Source: Leptospira congkakensis (GTDB lineage Bacteria; Spirochaetota; Leptospiria; Leptospirales; Leptospiraceae). Taken from it: DNA of 64,000 nucleotides. The DNA lies in assembly GCF_004770265.1 (NCBI RefSeq), contig NZ_RQGQ01000017.1, forward strand, positions 620,001 to 684,000, given 5' to 3'. Of this stretch, positions 35,026 to 44,605 are shown piece after piece; position 1 is the stretch's first letter; each line of letters begins with the position of its first letter. The translations under genes and the position numbers were made by a program. Below the pieces are notes generated by a model. It worked only from the letters and a program-made list of their open reading frames with translations, searched no databases and was not told where the DNA came from.

Positions 35026-35949
35026 ATGCAACAATCTGATTTCGAATCCATTTCAAGAGTTTCCGTTCCCGAATTAGACTCCATTTTAGGAAAACCATTT
35101 CCGGTTTTGGATGATGGGTTTGTCAGACTCGTTGATTACATGGGATCTGATGAATCAATCGTTCAAGCAGCACGCGTTTCGTACGGAAAAGGCACAAAAA
35201 AGGTAAATGAAGACCGAGGCCTGATTCGTTATTTGATGCGCCACCGCCACAGCACTCCTTTCGAAATGTGCGAACTAAAGCTACATGTTCGAGTTCCTAT
35301 GGACACTTGGCGCCAGTGGATTCGACACCGAATGGCAAATGTCAATGAATACTCTACGCGTTACTCCGTAGCCATTGACTCTGCACAAACCACTCTACCA
35401 GGTGAATGGCGAGTCCAATCCGTTGGTAACAAACAAGGTAGCGATGGATTTTTAGAATTATCCAAAGGTGACCACCTAACAAAAAGAGAAACTGAATTTC
35501 AAAAGTTTGCGAATGACCTTTATAATGAAAGATTAGAAATGGGTGTGGCTCGCGAACAAGCAAGGAAAGATTTACCACTTGCAACTTATACGGAAGCGTA
35601 TTGGAAAGTTGACCTACACAACTTACTTCACTTTTTAGCACTTCGTATGGATGATCATGCCCAATTGGAAGTTCGTCTCTTTGCAAAAACCATTGGAGAA
35701 CAGATTGTTAAAAAATGGGTTCCAAACGCTTGGGAAGCATTTGTCGACTACCGTTTGTCTGCGCTCAATTTGACTAAATATGACACACTAATCATCAATG
35801 CGCTCAACACTTCTGGCAAAGAAGGTGCTATAAAGAAGGCAATCGAACTAGGTTTGTTAGACGAACAAGGTTCCACAGCTAAAAAAAGCCGAGAACGTGA
35901 GGAATTGGAGTACAAATTGAAAGATATGGGTTTCGCCATTCCCTGGTAG
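35026..35949 (+). CDS. thyX: FAD-dependent thymidylate synthase
   Basis: A 307-residue ThyX, which makes dTMP from dUMP with FAD and methylenetetrahydrofolate. The diagnostic ThyX motif is seen as RQWIRHRMANVNEYSTRYS (RHRxxxxNExSxR). RHRHSTPFEMCELKLHVR and MDDHAQLEVR are the flanking active-site parts. It is longer than the 220-residue minimal form, with a C-terminal tail (LLDEQGSTAKKSREREELE). No ThyA is seen in the window. Confidence 0.96.
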   Translation: MQQSDFESISRVSVPELDSILGKPFPVLDDGFVRLVDYMGSDESIVQAARVSYGKGTKKVNEDRGLIRYLMRHRHSTPFEMCELKLHVRVPMDTWRQWIRHRMANVNEYSTRYSVAIDSAQTTLPGEWRVQSVGNKQGSDGFLELSKGDHLTKRETEFQKFANDLYNERLEMGVAREQARKDLPLATYTEAYWKVDLHNLLHFLALRMDDHAQLEVRLFAKTIGEQIVKKWVPNAWEAFVDYRLSALNLTKYDTLIINALNTSGKEGAIKKAIELGLLDEQGSTAKKSREREELEYKLKDMGFAIPW

Positions 35950-36025
35950 GTAAACCCGCTGAAAACAAAATCAAATTTGATAAATTTGATTGATAATTTA
36001 TTTCATCGTGTTTGTTAGAGGGATT

Positions 36026-36721
36026 ATGAGCCTCAGAATCCTTCTAACAGTTTTTTCCATCCTCCTAACTTCCGTTTCCCTTTTTGCAGAAGAGTTTGCT
36101 GTAGCTACCTTCACTCGCGGTAAAGTCAGTTTTATCTCCGCTTCTGACACTTCCAAACTTTGGAAAACACTCAAAGTCAATGATGTGCTAAAACCAGGCG
36201 ATAGAATCAAAACTGGGAATGGATCTAAAGTGGATTTTTTCTACAAAGAAACAGAGATACGCATCCAACCAAACACAGACTTTACGCTAAAAGAATGGGA
36301 TTCCGATAAAAAAATTGCAAAAGCTTATATAGAAAAAGGAGCCGCTTGGTTCCGAGTCAGCAATTTTAAAAAAGGAAGTTTTGAGGCATCTACTCCCACA
36401 ACGACAGCCGGTGTACGTGGAACCGCTTTCGGAGTGTTCTACGAAGAAAAAGAAAAAACAGGATACACTTGTGTTTGTGAAGGTCTCGTAAATGTGAATG
36501 GAACCGAATTTGCAAAAGGAAGTGGCGGTGCTATGAAAGTGGGAGCTACTGAAATTTCTAAAAACGATTACAAAGAACTCATCACCGAAGACGGTGCCAC
36601 TCTCAAGTTTAAAGAAAAACGTAAAGACAATCCTATGTTATCTCGTTGCCTTCCATGCCATAAACCTGTAGGTTGGGAAGATACAAGTTTTACTCCGGAT
36701 GAAACTTATGGTAAAAAGTGA
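36026..36721 (+). CDS. FecR-domain exported protein with CxxCH motif
   Basis: A 231-residue periplasmic protein starting at ATG 36026 (AGAGGGA upstream). Signal peptide ILLTVFSILLTSVSLFAEE. The FecR core runs through FTRGKVSFIS, LKPGDRIKTGNGSKVDF and ASTPTTTAGVRGTAFGVFY. Near residues 207-211 a CLPCH sequence (RCLPCHKPVGW) is a c-type heme attachment motif at the C-terminus. It begins an operon with a porin and a DsbD-type protein; the DsbD gene would be the right partner for heme attachment or cysteine reduction. Confidence 0.82.
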   Translation: MSLRILLTVFSILLTSVSLFAEEFAVATFTRGKVSFISASDTSKLWKTLKVNDVLKPGDRIKTGNGSKVDFFYKETEIRIQPNTDFTLKEWDSDKKIAKAYIEKGAAWFRVSNFKKGSFEASTPTTTAGVRGTAFGVFYEEKEKTGYTCVCEGLVNVNGTEFAKGSGGAMKVGATEISKNDYKELITEDGATLKFKEKRKDNPMLSRCLPCHKPVGWEDTSFTPDETYGKK

Positions 36722-38115
36722 AATTTTTTTTTAGACTATTTTTATTAACAATACTCATCACCAATTCTTTATTTGGTGATGAGGTCATCACCACAAAAAA
36801 AGACGAACCTGATGGTTACTATGGATTAAAACTAGGTGCCATCCTCACTCCAACACTTTCTTATCGAGTTCGAGACAAAGCCTCTGGAACCACTGATTTA
36901 ACTCCTTCTGACAAAGCCGGATTTTCACTCCCTTGGACAATGATTACCATGTCGAAAGAATGGGAAGAAACTGGAATCAAAGCAGAGTTCTGGGGAGAAA
37001 TCCTTCGTAACGATGCTCTTACAAATGACACTTTAGCAGGCACTGGTAATAAATCCAACCCATATGTATTTCTCGTTAGGCGAGCAAATTTAGCTAAAAC
37101 CTTTGAAATAGGAAACACAAAACACCAAATCCAATTGGGAATGTTTGAATTGCCACATATGTTTTCTGTTTGGTCAGGGAACTATGATTGGCGTTATTTT
37201 GATAAATCTCCATTGGAGTCTATGGGTTTTTCCAAAGATCCTGTAGATCTTGGAATCAATTATATCCTTCGTTGGAATTCATTTTCTGTACAAACTGCTA
37301 TCGTCAACGGAGAAGGGTATCGAAATACCCAAAACACAACCAATACAGGATACGATGTGATTGGAAAACTAGGTTGGGATCCAACCTGGTCAGAAAATCT
37401 TAAAACAGGGCTCCATATTTTAGGAAGAGCTTCGAATGCTTTTGGTTATGCGAGCGATGAATGTCGAGAAGGAAAAACAAGTTGTCTAGCAAGTGATGGA
37501 AATCCGCTCACAAGAAAACAAGGAACAGTTTCACTCAACCAAGAACAAGTTGTTGCTGTCGAGTCACACCTAGTTTGGAGAGAGATCCTAAACTTAGGGC
37601 TTGGCGGAATGGCAAAAAAACGTTTGGGTGGGGAAATTGTGGATCGGATGTCTCCTTATGCGCCTGCTACGAAAGTTCCAGAAGCAACTGGTCGAGGAGC
37701 CTACTTTTGGGCCGGCCTTGGGAACGGAACTTTGCGTATTGTAACCCGAGGCGAGATTGCCACTGGCGGACCGGCTCCTGGTCTCCAAGCTACGGAAACA
37801 GTGGAAAAGGAACCTTGGCTCTGGTTCAAACCTGGAACTGTAGACCCTCTCTATTCTAATCAATCTTATTACATCACTCGTCAAATCTTTGGGGAATGGT
37901 TAATCACCCCATCAGCACGACTTGCTTTGGGATATACGGAGGTACGTTCGTATGATTCTAAAGGAGACCCAAATAAATGGTATGTAGACAGTACCGGCGA
38001 GGCATCAAATCGTGTCGAATATATAGAACAGTTTTCAAAACCTGCAGTGCATCCGATCTCCGAATATGGTAGATTGGATCGGAGCATTGTTTTGAAAGCC
38101 ACAGCTACGTTCTAA
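36718..38115 (+). CDS. Porin-like outer-membrane protein
   Basis: A 465-residue exported protein whose GTG start overlaps the FecR gene stop (GTGA). Signal peptide FFRLFLLTILITNSLFGDE. Long alternating beta-strand sequence with aromatic girdles and a final ATF fits an outer-membrane barrel; FWGEILRNDAL, RANLAKTFEIGNTKHQIQLG and LGYTEVRSYDS look like strands of phosphate-selective-porin-like channels. Substrate unknown. Middle gene of the FecR-porin-DsbD operon. Confidence 0.78.
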   Translation: MKFFFRLFLLTILITNSLFGDEVITTKKDEPDGYYGLKLGAILTPTLSYRVRDKASGTTDLTPSDKAGFSLPWTMITMSKEWEETGIKAEFWGEILRNDALTNDTLAGTGNKSNPYVFLVRRANLAKTFEIGNTKHQIQLGMFELPHMFSVWSGNYDWRYFDKSPLESMGFSKDPVDLGINYILRWNSFSVQTAIVNGEGYRNTQNTTNTGYDVIGKLGWDPTWSENLKTGLHILGRASNAFGYASDECREGKTSCLASDGNPLTRKQGTVSLNQEQVVAVESHLVWREILNLGLGGMAKKRLGGEIVDRMSPYAPATKVPEATGRGAYFWAGLGNGTLRIVTRGEIATGGPAPGLQATETVEKEPWLWFKPGTVDPLYSNQSYYITRQIFGEWLITPSARLALGYTEVRSYDSKGDPNKWYVDSTGEASNRVEYIEQFSKPAVHPISEYGRLDRSIVLKATATF

Positions 38116-38125
38116 GACAGAGAGT

Positions 38126-39412
38126 ATGGTATCTGAAATCCAAATCTTTATAGAATCCCAATTGTCTTCTGGGTCTTTTTCTATTTTTAGTTTTTTCTTT
38201 TTAGCCTTTGGCGGTTTGCTCGCGGGGCTATTGCCTTGTGTTTATCCTTTGTATCCCATCACTGCGGGGATTTTAAAGTCCCGTGTTTCGAAACACAAAT
38301 GGTCGCATCCGCTAGTTTATTATGTGGGTCTTGCGAGTATGTACGCAGTATTTGGACTGGTCGCTGGATTTAGTGGAGGGGCGTTCAATTCTTTTTTACG
38401 TTTCCCTGAAACCCAAGTTGTACTTTCCGTTTTATTATTTATCTTGGGGCTGAGTGTTGCTGAATTTTTATATTTTCCTTTTTTCTCTGGTGACCTTAGA
38501 AATTCGGTAAACGTAAGTTATGCGAATACTTTTTTTCTGGGTGCAGGGGCTGGGTTACTTTCTTCTCCTTGTGTTGGTCCCGTAGTTGTATCCATTCTTG
38601 TCCAACTGATAACCTACCAAACCGAAGGGTTTAGTATTCTACCTATTCTATTCACTTCATTAAAAATGTTCGTATTTGGATTGGGGCTTGGGATTCCTTT
38701 TCTCTTGATTGGTGTATTTGGTTTTGCCTTACCAAAATCTGGAAAGTGGATGAAGTCGATCCAATGGGTTCTTGCTTTGATGATTTTGTATTTTTCATAT
38801 ACTTATTTAGAAAAAGCCTTTGGTCTTTGGGGATTTGATTCCAGACTTTCTATCAAAGTATTTCTCATTTGGACTTTGACTTTGGTCTTTTTGTACTTAC
38901 AAAAGAAAGAAGGCCTTCCTTATGAGAAAATGAAACTCTCTCTTTTACAATTGGGTGTCTATACATCGCTACTTGTTTTGATCCTACTTTTACAATCGGG
39001 AGTTTCTAAATTTTCCTCAGCGTCACCTGGTGCGGGATTAAGTTCAATTCCCATAGAAGTTCATGGAAATTTAGAATGGCAAAGGTCAGAAAAGGAAGCA
39101 TATCGGATTGCTAAAGAAACCGGAAAACCGATATTCATCGATTTTTATGCGGACTGGTGTACGAATTGTAAAGAGTTCCAAAAACTAACTCTCACTCATA
39201 AGGAATGGAATGAAACCTTTAAAAACAAGGCTGTCCTTTGGAAGGTTTATGATACAGATCCCATTTTTGAAGAGTTTGCAAATCATCCCAATTATCCTGA
39301 ATTGAAGATTGGTTTGCCATTTTTTCTAATCTTAGATGCAGAAGGAAAGATGATCTATAAATCGAATGATTATTTAGATATGAAAGGAATGATCGAAGCC
39401 GTTCGAAAATGA
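38126..39412 (+). CDS. DsbD/CcdA-type thiol-disulfide membrane transporter with thioredoxin domain
   Basis: A 428-residue membrane protein. The CcdA/DsbD beta core carries its two redox cysteines in LLPCVYPLYPIT (residue about 39) and SSPCVGPVVV (about 150), within eight membrane segments. A C-terminal thioredoxin-like gamma domain has FYADWCTNCKEF (about 340-351). The N-terminal alpha domain of full DsbD is missing. It should move electrons from cytosolic thioredoxin to the periplasm, for disulfide isomerisation or cytochrome c assembly. Confidence 0.92.
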   Translation: MVSEIQIFIESQLSSGSFSIFSFFFLAFGGLLAGLLPCVYPLYPITAGILKSRVSKHKWSHPLVYYVGLASMYAVFGLVAGFSGGAFNSFLRFPETQVVLSVLLFILGLSVAEFLYFPFFSGDLRNSVNVSYANTFFLGAGAGLLSSPCVGPVVVSILVQLITYQTEGFSILPILFTSLKMFVFGLGLGIPFLLIGVFGFALPKSGKWMKSIQWVLALMILYFSYTYLEKAFGLWGFDSRLSIKVFLIWTLTLVFLYLQKKEGLPYEKMKLSLLQLGVYTSLLVLILLLQSGVSKFSSASPGAGLSSIPIEVHGNLEWQRSEKEAYRIAKETGKPIFIDFYADWCTNCKEFQKLTLTHKEWNETFKNKAVLWKVYDTDPIFEEFANHPNYPELKIGLPFFLILDAEGKMIYKSNDYLDMKGMIEAVRK

Positions 39413-39491
39413 TAAGATTGTTAATTCAATTTTGAATTGGTTGATTTTGCTTAGAGAACCGAAAGAAATTTAAATCCGTTTTAAGGCTTCC

Positions 39492-39526
39492 TAATGCGAA
39501 CCGATTTGTCTAATCGATTCGCATTA
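39492..39526. terminator. Bidirectional hairpin between dsbD-like and nitronate monooxygenase genes
   Basis: TAATGCGAA (39492-39500) pairs with TTCGCATTA (39518-39526); after one mismatch the inner CGAT/ATCG extends the stem around a 7-base loop. It stands between two convergent stop codons, so it can end both transcripts, although T-runs are short (TATTTGTTT on the plus strand). The arm TTCGCATTA is one base off the dispersed TTCGCATAAC word. Confidence 0.7.
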
Positions 39527-39533
39527 TATTTGT

Positions 39534-40475
39534 TTAGCGAGGAAGATTGTTTAGAGTGGCCAAGTATTCACTGGCAATTTCTTTTACAATTTCTCCGGCA
39601 GGTTTTACTTCTTCGATCTGTGCTACCCCTTGGCCAGCAGACCAAATATCTCTCCAACGTTTGTATTCTTGTTCGATGGCTTTTTCCCCGCCGGCATGAC
39701 CAGCAGCAATTTTTTTAGGGCCATCTTCTAGAATTTCAGGAGATCGTTCTACGGATTTTGCCAACCAATTGGCCGGAATTCCTGAAATTTTTTCTGTATA
39801 AACAATTTCGTCTGGATTTGAATCAATTAACATTTGTTTGTATTCGTTTTGCGCTCTTGACTCTGGGGTGGCAATGAAACGAGTTCCAATGTAAACTGCA
39901 TCTGCCCCTAAAGACAAAGCCGCAGCCATTTGTGAACCGGTAGAGATGGCACCAGCAGCGATCACCGGTAGTCCTACTTCTTTTTTTAAATAAGGAATGA
40001 GAGCAAAAGGGGTAATGGCTCCAGCATGCCCGCCAGCTCCTTGGGAAACAGCAATGAGAGCATCGGCTCCCGACTTTGCTACGATGTTCGCATGTTTCAG
40101 TGTGGTCACATCACAAAACAATGTGGATCCATTGGATTTGATTTCTTTCGCAATGGTTCGTGGAGTTCCAAGACTCGTAATGATGAGTTCTACTTTTAAA
40201 TCCATAACCACTTCGAATTGTTTTGCCCAGTTCGGGTTGTGTTCTTTGTGTAGGATCAAATTGACTCCGATGGGTTTTTTGGTTTTGGAACGAATTTCAA
40301 GGATTCCTTCCCGCAATTGTTCTGGCGTCCTGTAGTTCAAAGACGGGAAACAACCAATCCCCCCAGCCTCGGAAACTGCCACCACTAACTCCGGATAGGA
40401 TACGAGGAACATAGGTGCTGCGATGATCGGTAGATCAATTTTCAACATTTCACTGATTTTTGTTTTGATTTTCAT
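39534..40475 (-). CDS. Nitronate monooxygenase family flavoprotein
   Basis: A 313-residue TIM-barrel FMN enzyme of the 2-nitropropane dioxygenase / NAD(P)H:flavin oxidoreductase family. LPIIAAPMFLVSYPELV, then QGAGGHAGAITPF (catalytic histidine) and VIAAGAISTG ... LGADAVYIGTRF (FMN phosphate site). Leptospira genomes carry several such genes. Here it may oxidise nitronates or reduce quinones. Confidence 0.9.
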   Translation of the reverse strand: MKIKTKISEMLKIDLPIIAAPMFLVSYPELVVAVSEAGGIGCFPSLNYRTPEQLREGILEIRSKTKKPIGVNLILHKEHNPNWAKQFEVVMDLKVELIITSLGTPRTIAKEIKSNGSTLFCDVTTLKHANIVAKSGADALIAVSQGAGGHAGAITPFALIPYLKKEVGLPVIAAGAISTGSQMAAALSLGADAVYIGTRFIATPESRAQNEYKQMLIDSNPDEIVYTEKISGIPANWLAKSVERSPEILEDGPKKIAAGHAGGEKAIEQEYKRWRDIWSAGQGVAQIEEVKPAGEIVKEIASEYLATLNNLPR

Positions 40476-40493
40476 AAATCTCCTGTTATACGA

Positions 40494-40787
40494 TTATGGT
40501 TGAGTCGGTTTTGGAATCAGATTGGGCATTTCCAGAGGGTATCTTCCTGTACGAGGAATACAACTCATCGCAAAACCTTGGATAATGTAACAGATGGAAT
40601 CTTTAGAAATACATTTTAAAGATTTCTGGTATTCTTGTCCGTCAATGTCCGTGGCGATGGAATAACATTCCAGTTTGTCTTCCACGAATAGTTCTTGGGG
40701 AGTTTTCTCTTGGGCCATAAGCGCCGTAAGAGACAATAATAGAAAGGTGAGTAGGTAAAAAAATGATAGGAATCGATTGCGATTCAT
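40494..40787 (-). CDS. Small exported cysteine-containing protein
   Basis: A 97-residue protein with a signal peptide (FFYLLTFLLLSLTALMAQ) and a short mature part with four cysteines (LECYS, LKCIS, SICYI and MSCIP), likely two disulfides. It lies 18 bases before the nitronate monooxygenase gene on the same strand. Function unknown. Confidence 0.68.
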   Translation of the reverse strand: MNRNRFLSFFYLLTFLLLSLTALMAQEKTPQELFVEDKLECYSIATDIDGQEYQKSLKCISKDSICYIIQGFAMSCIPRTGRYPLEMPNLIPKPTQP

Positions 40788-40822
40788 TGAACGTATCCTG
40801 CTAGTCCTATAGGAATCAAATT

Positions 40823-42775
40823 TTGAAAGAAGTCAAATCATATAAATCGATTCATACTCTCTTACGGTTTGTTCTTTATTTAGGGTTTGTGATTTTCTTT
40901 TGCGGATGTTTGGATTTACATTCGGAAACCAAATCGGATGAGAAATTCCAACAATCCATTTATCTATTGGATAGGTATTATTTTTGGTCTTTAGAGGAGA
41001 TACCAGACCCAAATTCGATTCCAAACAATGTTTGGCGAAAATTGGAACCCAATCAGTTGGGATTAAACCCACAAGAGAATCAATTTCTCTATATTAAATT
41101 TAGTGATCAGTTTGTTAGACAACTGAAAATCCCTGTCCTTTCTATTGGGATTGCCTTGGAACAATTTAAACTTTTTCAAGGAGAGGAGTTGATTTTTGAA
41201 TCAAAACTTCAGGATCATATTTTTCCTTATATCATTCCACTCCATCAAAACCCTTCTGGTTCCATTATCATCCAGTTCCAATCAAGATACAAAAGTTTTA
41301 TTGGAATGGATCGTGAAGTATATTTTAAAGACCATTCGCAAGCTTTAGTGGATTTGTTTTTAGATAATTTTTCGGAAACTTTTTTTGCTCCAATACTCCT
41401 TATCCTTTCTGTTATTTTTTTTGGATTTTATTTTTTAAGAAAAAGGGAAATTATTTTTCTTAATTTTTCGATTCTGTTATTTTCTGCCTCATTGATTGAA
41501 GTTTTGAATGGTTTTGTTGGTTTTTCATTGAGTCAGTTTTCTTATTTTGTGATACCACTTACCTTTTTTAATTTTGCATTTTTTCCTTTTGCCCTTTTAT
41601 TATTTTTAATTGGAATTTTTCCTCCATTCTTTCGGAATTTATTTAAGATACTCGCAGCTCTTCATCTATTTGTATTTTTTATCTCCCTAGTGAATAATTA
41701 TGAAAATGGAATCTCTTTTCTTAATAGTGAAAATGATTATGATTGGATCATTATTTTTGAAGGGATTGTGGCAATTTTTTCTTCTGTTTATGTTTTAATC
41801 AAAGGAAACAAAAATCTTCGCACCATTACTTTAGGATTACTTTTCATCGTTGTTGGCGGACTTCATGATATTTTAGTGGATCTTGAATTTTTAGATTATG
41901 GTGTTCGACTCATCCATTATAGTTTTATAATGATGATGGTATTGTTTGGGTTTTATGTTTTCAAACATTATTGGCAACTTCTACAATCCATCAGCCGGAT
42001 GAATGCCGAATTACGAAATAAAAATAAAGAACTACAAAGGTTAATCCAAATCGATAAGGATTTGGCTTTGGCTCACGCACTCCAAAAATCATTGTTATCA
42101 CCGAAATACAATGAGGATGAACGAATTCGGATCATTGGTTTTTCGCAAAACTTAGAGTCGGTGGGTGGTGATTATTTTGACCATACAAAAGATAGTATGG
42201 GAAATTGGGCCATTCTCATGGCAGATGTTTCTGGGCATGGAATTTCTTCTGCTATGGTCGCTGCTATGTCAAAAATGGCCTTCGTTGGAGCGAGTGCTTA
42301 TTTGCAGTTTCCTTCGCGTGTTTTTCATTCGATGAATAGGCATTTGGTTGGAAAAACAAAAAATCTTTTTATCACAGCCTCTTATGTATTCATTGATACA
42401 GAATCTTATACAGCCACATTCAGTAACGCAGGCCATCCTGGTTTTTTTCTGATTCGAAATTCCGAACCAGATATCATTCATTTGAATGTAAAAGGAAAAC
42501 CATTAGGATTATTCTCTCATATACCTTATGCCGAGGAGATGGTAAAACTCGAACCAGGTGATAAAATTTTACTCTATACAGATGGAATTTTTGATCTATT
42601 GAATGAGGATGGCGATAGTTTTGGTGAAGAAAGACTCAAAGCATTGTTATGGGACAATCGATACCAAAAATTTCAAGACCTGGCAAAGGTAGTTCAAGAT
42701 TCTCTGTTTAAATTCTCAGTTGGATGGAAATACCAAATGGACGATTTGAGTTTCCTTCTCGTGGAAATAAAATAA
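40823..42775 (+). CDS. SpoIIE-type PP2C phosphatase with 7TM receptor-like membrane module
   Basis: A 650-residue signalling protein. TTG 40823 is the start (AGGA 9 bases upstream). An N-terminal exported beta domain (about residues 40-180) and seven hydrophobic segments (about 185-395) form a 7TMR-DISM-type sensor. A short coiled coil (ELRNKNKELQRLIQIDK) leads to the SpoIIE phosphatase: GGDYFDHT, MADVSGHGISSAMVA, SNAGHPGFFL and LLYTDGIFDL hold the metal aspartates. It would dephosphorylate an anti-sigma-factor antagonist or similar switch protein. Confidence 0.9.
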   Translation: MKEVKSYKSIHTLLRFVLYLGFVIFFCGCLDLHSETKSDEKFQQSIYLLDRYYFWSLEEIPDPNSIPNNVWRKLEPNQLGLNPQENQFLYIKFSDQFVRQLKIPVLSIGIALEQFKLFQGEELIFESKLQDHIFPYIIPLHQNPSGSIIIQFQSRYKSFIGMDREVYFKDHSQALVDLFLDNFSETFFAPILLILSVIFFGFYFLRKREIIFLNFSILLFSASLIEVLNGFVGFSLSQFSYFVIPLTFFNFAFFPFALLLFLIGIFPPFFRNLFKILAALHLFVFFISLVNNYENGISFLNSENDYDWIIIFEGIVAIFSSVYVLIKGNKNLRTITLGLLFIVVGGLHDILVDLEFLDYGVRLIHYSFIMMMVLFGFYVFKHYWQLLQSISRMNAELRNKNKELQRLIQIDKDLALAHALQKSLLSPKYNEDERIRIIGFSQNLESVGGDYFDHTKDSMGNWAILMADVSGHGISSAMVAAMSKMAFVGASAYLQFPSRVFHSMNRHLVGKTKNLFITASYVFIDTESYTATFSNAGHPGFFLIRNSEPDIIHLNVKGKPLGLFSHIPYAEEMVKLEPGDKILLYTDGIFDLLNEDGDSFGEERLKALLWDNRYQKFQDLAKVVQDSLFKFSVGWKYQMDDLSFLLVEIK

Positions 42776-42867
42776 ATTAAAACTTCAGAATCATGAAACC
42801 AACAAAGGAATCAATGTTTCAACGATTCAAAAATCCAAATTCAGTAAATCTGCCATCAATCCAAAAT

Positions 42868-43905
42868 TTATAATTCTGGATTGATGATGAATCGAATTGG
42901 GTTTCCTTTTTTTTCTTCCAAAGCATGTAAAAATTCATTAGTATCTTCTAGTTTATGAATCCCACTGATGGACTTGGTAAGGCTTAACTTTTTATCTTGA
43001 TAGAGTTGGATGAGTTCGGGGATTGCTCTTCTATCAGAACCATAAGAACCTGTGATACGAATTTGTCTTTCGATTAGAAAAAACGGCATAGGAATTTCTA
43101 GTTTGTTTCTGCCAATTCCCACAAGGACAATGCGGCCCCCTCGGTTCATTGCGCGGACCGAATTTTCGATGTTAGGCATATATCCAGAAAAGTCGCATAA
43201 CAGATCTATACCGCCCGATTTTTCCTTTAATACCTTACCCACTTGCATATTTTTTTCAACAAGTATCAGTTCATCGGCTCCATATGCCTTAGCATTTTCC
43301 AAAGAACCACTATCAATATCGACAGCAAAAATTCGGCCAGCTCCTAATGCTTTTGCAATAGCGACTCCATGGATTCCAAGTCCTCCACATCCAATGATAG
43401 CAACACTGTCACCAGGTTTGATTTCTCCTTGGTATTTGACGGCGTGGTAAGGAGTGGAGACTGCATCCGCAAGAATGGCTCCTTCGGTAAATGGAATTTC
43501 ATCTGGTAACTGATGAAGGTAACGTTCTTCGATTTGTAAGTATTCCGCAAACCCGCCACGTTGATTGAATCCAAGAACCCCTATCTCTTCACAAAGGTTT
43601 TCTCGTCCCACTAAACAATGTTTACACTTTCCACAGGAAGTTCCCGCGCTAACGACCACTCGGTCGCCTTTTTTGAATTTGGTGGTTTGTTCTCCAATTT
43701 CTTCCACAACTCCAGAAGTTTCATGTCCTGGGACACAAGGACTGTAACTAGCTTTCATTTTACCATGAAGAACCAAATGGATGTCTGACCCACAGATACC
43801 ACAGGCTTTGACTTTGATTTTTACTTGGTTGGGAAGAAGAGGAGGGAGATCTAATTCTTGAATTTCAAGAGATCTTGACCCTTGTGGAAGAACTGCTGCT
43901 TTCAT
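42868..43905 (-). CDS. Zinc-dependent alcohol dehydrogenase, MDR family
   Basis: A 345-residue medium-chain dehydrogenase. Catalytic zinc site: CGICGSD and GHETSG; structural zinc: CGKCKHCLVGRENLC with all four cysteines; NAD site GCGGLGIHGVAIAKALGA. It resembles threonine/sorbitol dehydrogenase-type or 2-hydroxy-ketone reductases. Its start overlaps the stop of an upstream helical protein gene. Confidence 0.9.
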   Translation of the reverse strand: MKAAVLPQGSRSLEIQELDLPPLLPNQVKIKVKACGICGSDIHLVLHGKMKASYSPCVPGHETSGVVEEIGEQTTKFKKGDRVVVSAGTSCGKCKHCLVGRENLCEEIGVLGFNQRGGFAEYLQIEERYLHQLPDEIPFTEGAILADAVSTPYHAVKYQGEIKPGDSVAIIGCGGLGIHGVAIAKALGAGRIFAVDIDSGSLENAKAYGADELILVEKNMQVGKVLKEKSGGIDLLCDFSGYMPNIENSVRAMNRGGRIVLVGIGRNKLEIPMPFFLIERQIRITGSYGSDRRAIPELIQLYQDKKLSLTKSISGIHKLEDTNEFLHALEEKKGNPIRFIINPEL

Positions 43906-44507
43906 TGAAAGATTCCATCTAACTCTGATAACATGTCGCTCGCATCCGTTTCATTTAATTGTTCTAACGTGATTTCGATTGTATCAGTGAGGTAGTATTT
44001 ATAATTTTTATAAGTAGATAAAAACTCTTTTAGTTTTTCTTTTTCATCATCGGAAAGTCTATTTTCCATATTGAGTTTGCATAGAGCTAAAACTCCAAAG
44101 GCAGACTTAAGTTCATCTGTGTTCGAAGCGATGATAAACAATTCGCGGATGTCCAATTCTTCAAATGTAGGAAGTAAATCGGAAATGAGTTCCATGGCAC
44201 CGATAGGAATGGCTCGGTCGAGAGATTTGACATAATTCAGTAAAACGCGATAACTTTTTGAATCACCTACATAGGATAGAAGGTAAACCATTCCAGAAAG
44301 TAAAGATTTATGATACCCCCAACTCAGTCGACCAGAGTCGGCTTCTCGGATGATTTGATAGATCAAAGTCCATGTATTTTTATCACCATCGGCAGCAAGT
44401 TTCATCAAATCTAAAAGACGTGATTCCCAGACCGGTTGGTTCATTTCGGATTTAAGGAGGTCAATGGCTTCCAAGGGGGAAGTTGGTAGTGATCCTAACT
44501 TTTGCAC
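43902..44507 (-). CDS. HEAT-like helical protein, hypothetical
   Basis: A 201-residue all-helical acidic protein. Repeated helix pairs (ESRLLDLMKLAADGDKNTW, HKSLLSGMVYLLSYVGD, IPIGAMELISDLL) suggest HEAT-type repeats. It overlaps the alcohol dehydrogenase start by 4 bases (ATGA) and is upstream in that operon. Function unknown. Confidence 0.68.
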   Translation of the reverse strand: MQKLGSLPTSPLEAIDLLKSEMNQPVWESRLLDLMKLAADGDKNTWTLIYQIIREADSGRLSWGYHKSLLSGMVYLLSYVGDSKSYRVLLNYVKSLDRAIPIGAMELISDLLPTFEELDIRELFIIASNTDELKSAFGVLALCKLNMENRLSDDEKEKLKEFLSTYKNYKYYLTDTIEITLEQLNETDASDMLSELDGIFQ

Positions 44508-44605
44508 AGGTTCCTCTCGACATAATTCTAGAATATGAGACGTATGTGTCTTTTCTTTTTTATCATGCTAATGTTTTCTGTGTACGACCGAAACTATTTT
44601 CATAG

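Noticed and set aside
42854..42886. Terminator formed by CATCAATCC and GGATTGATG
   Set aside because: The right arm lies within the coding end of the alcohol dehydrogenase, the loop is 15 bases and no T-run follows.
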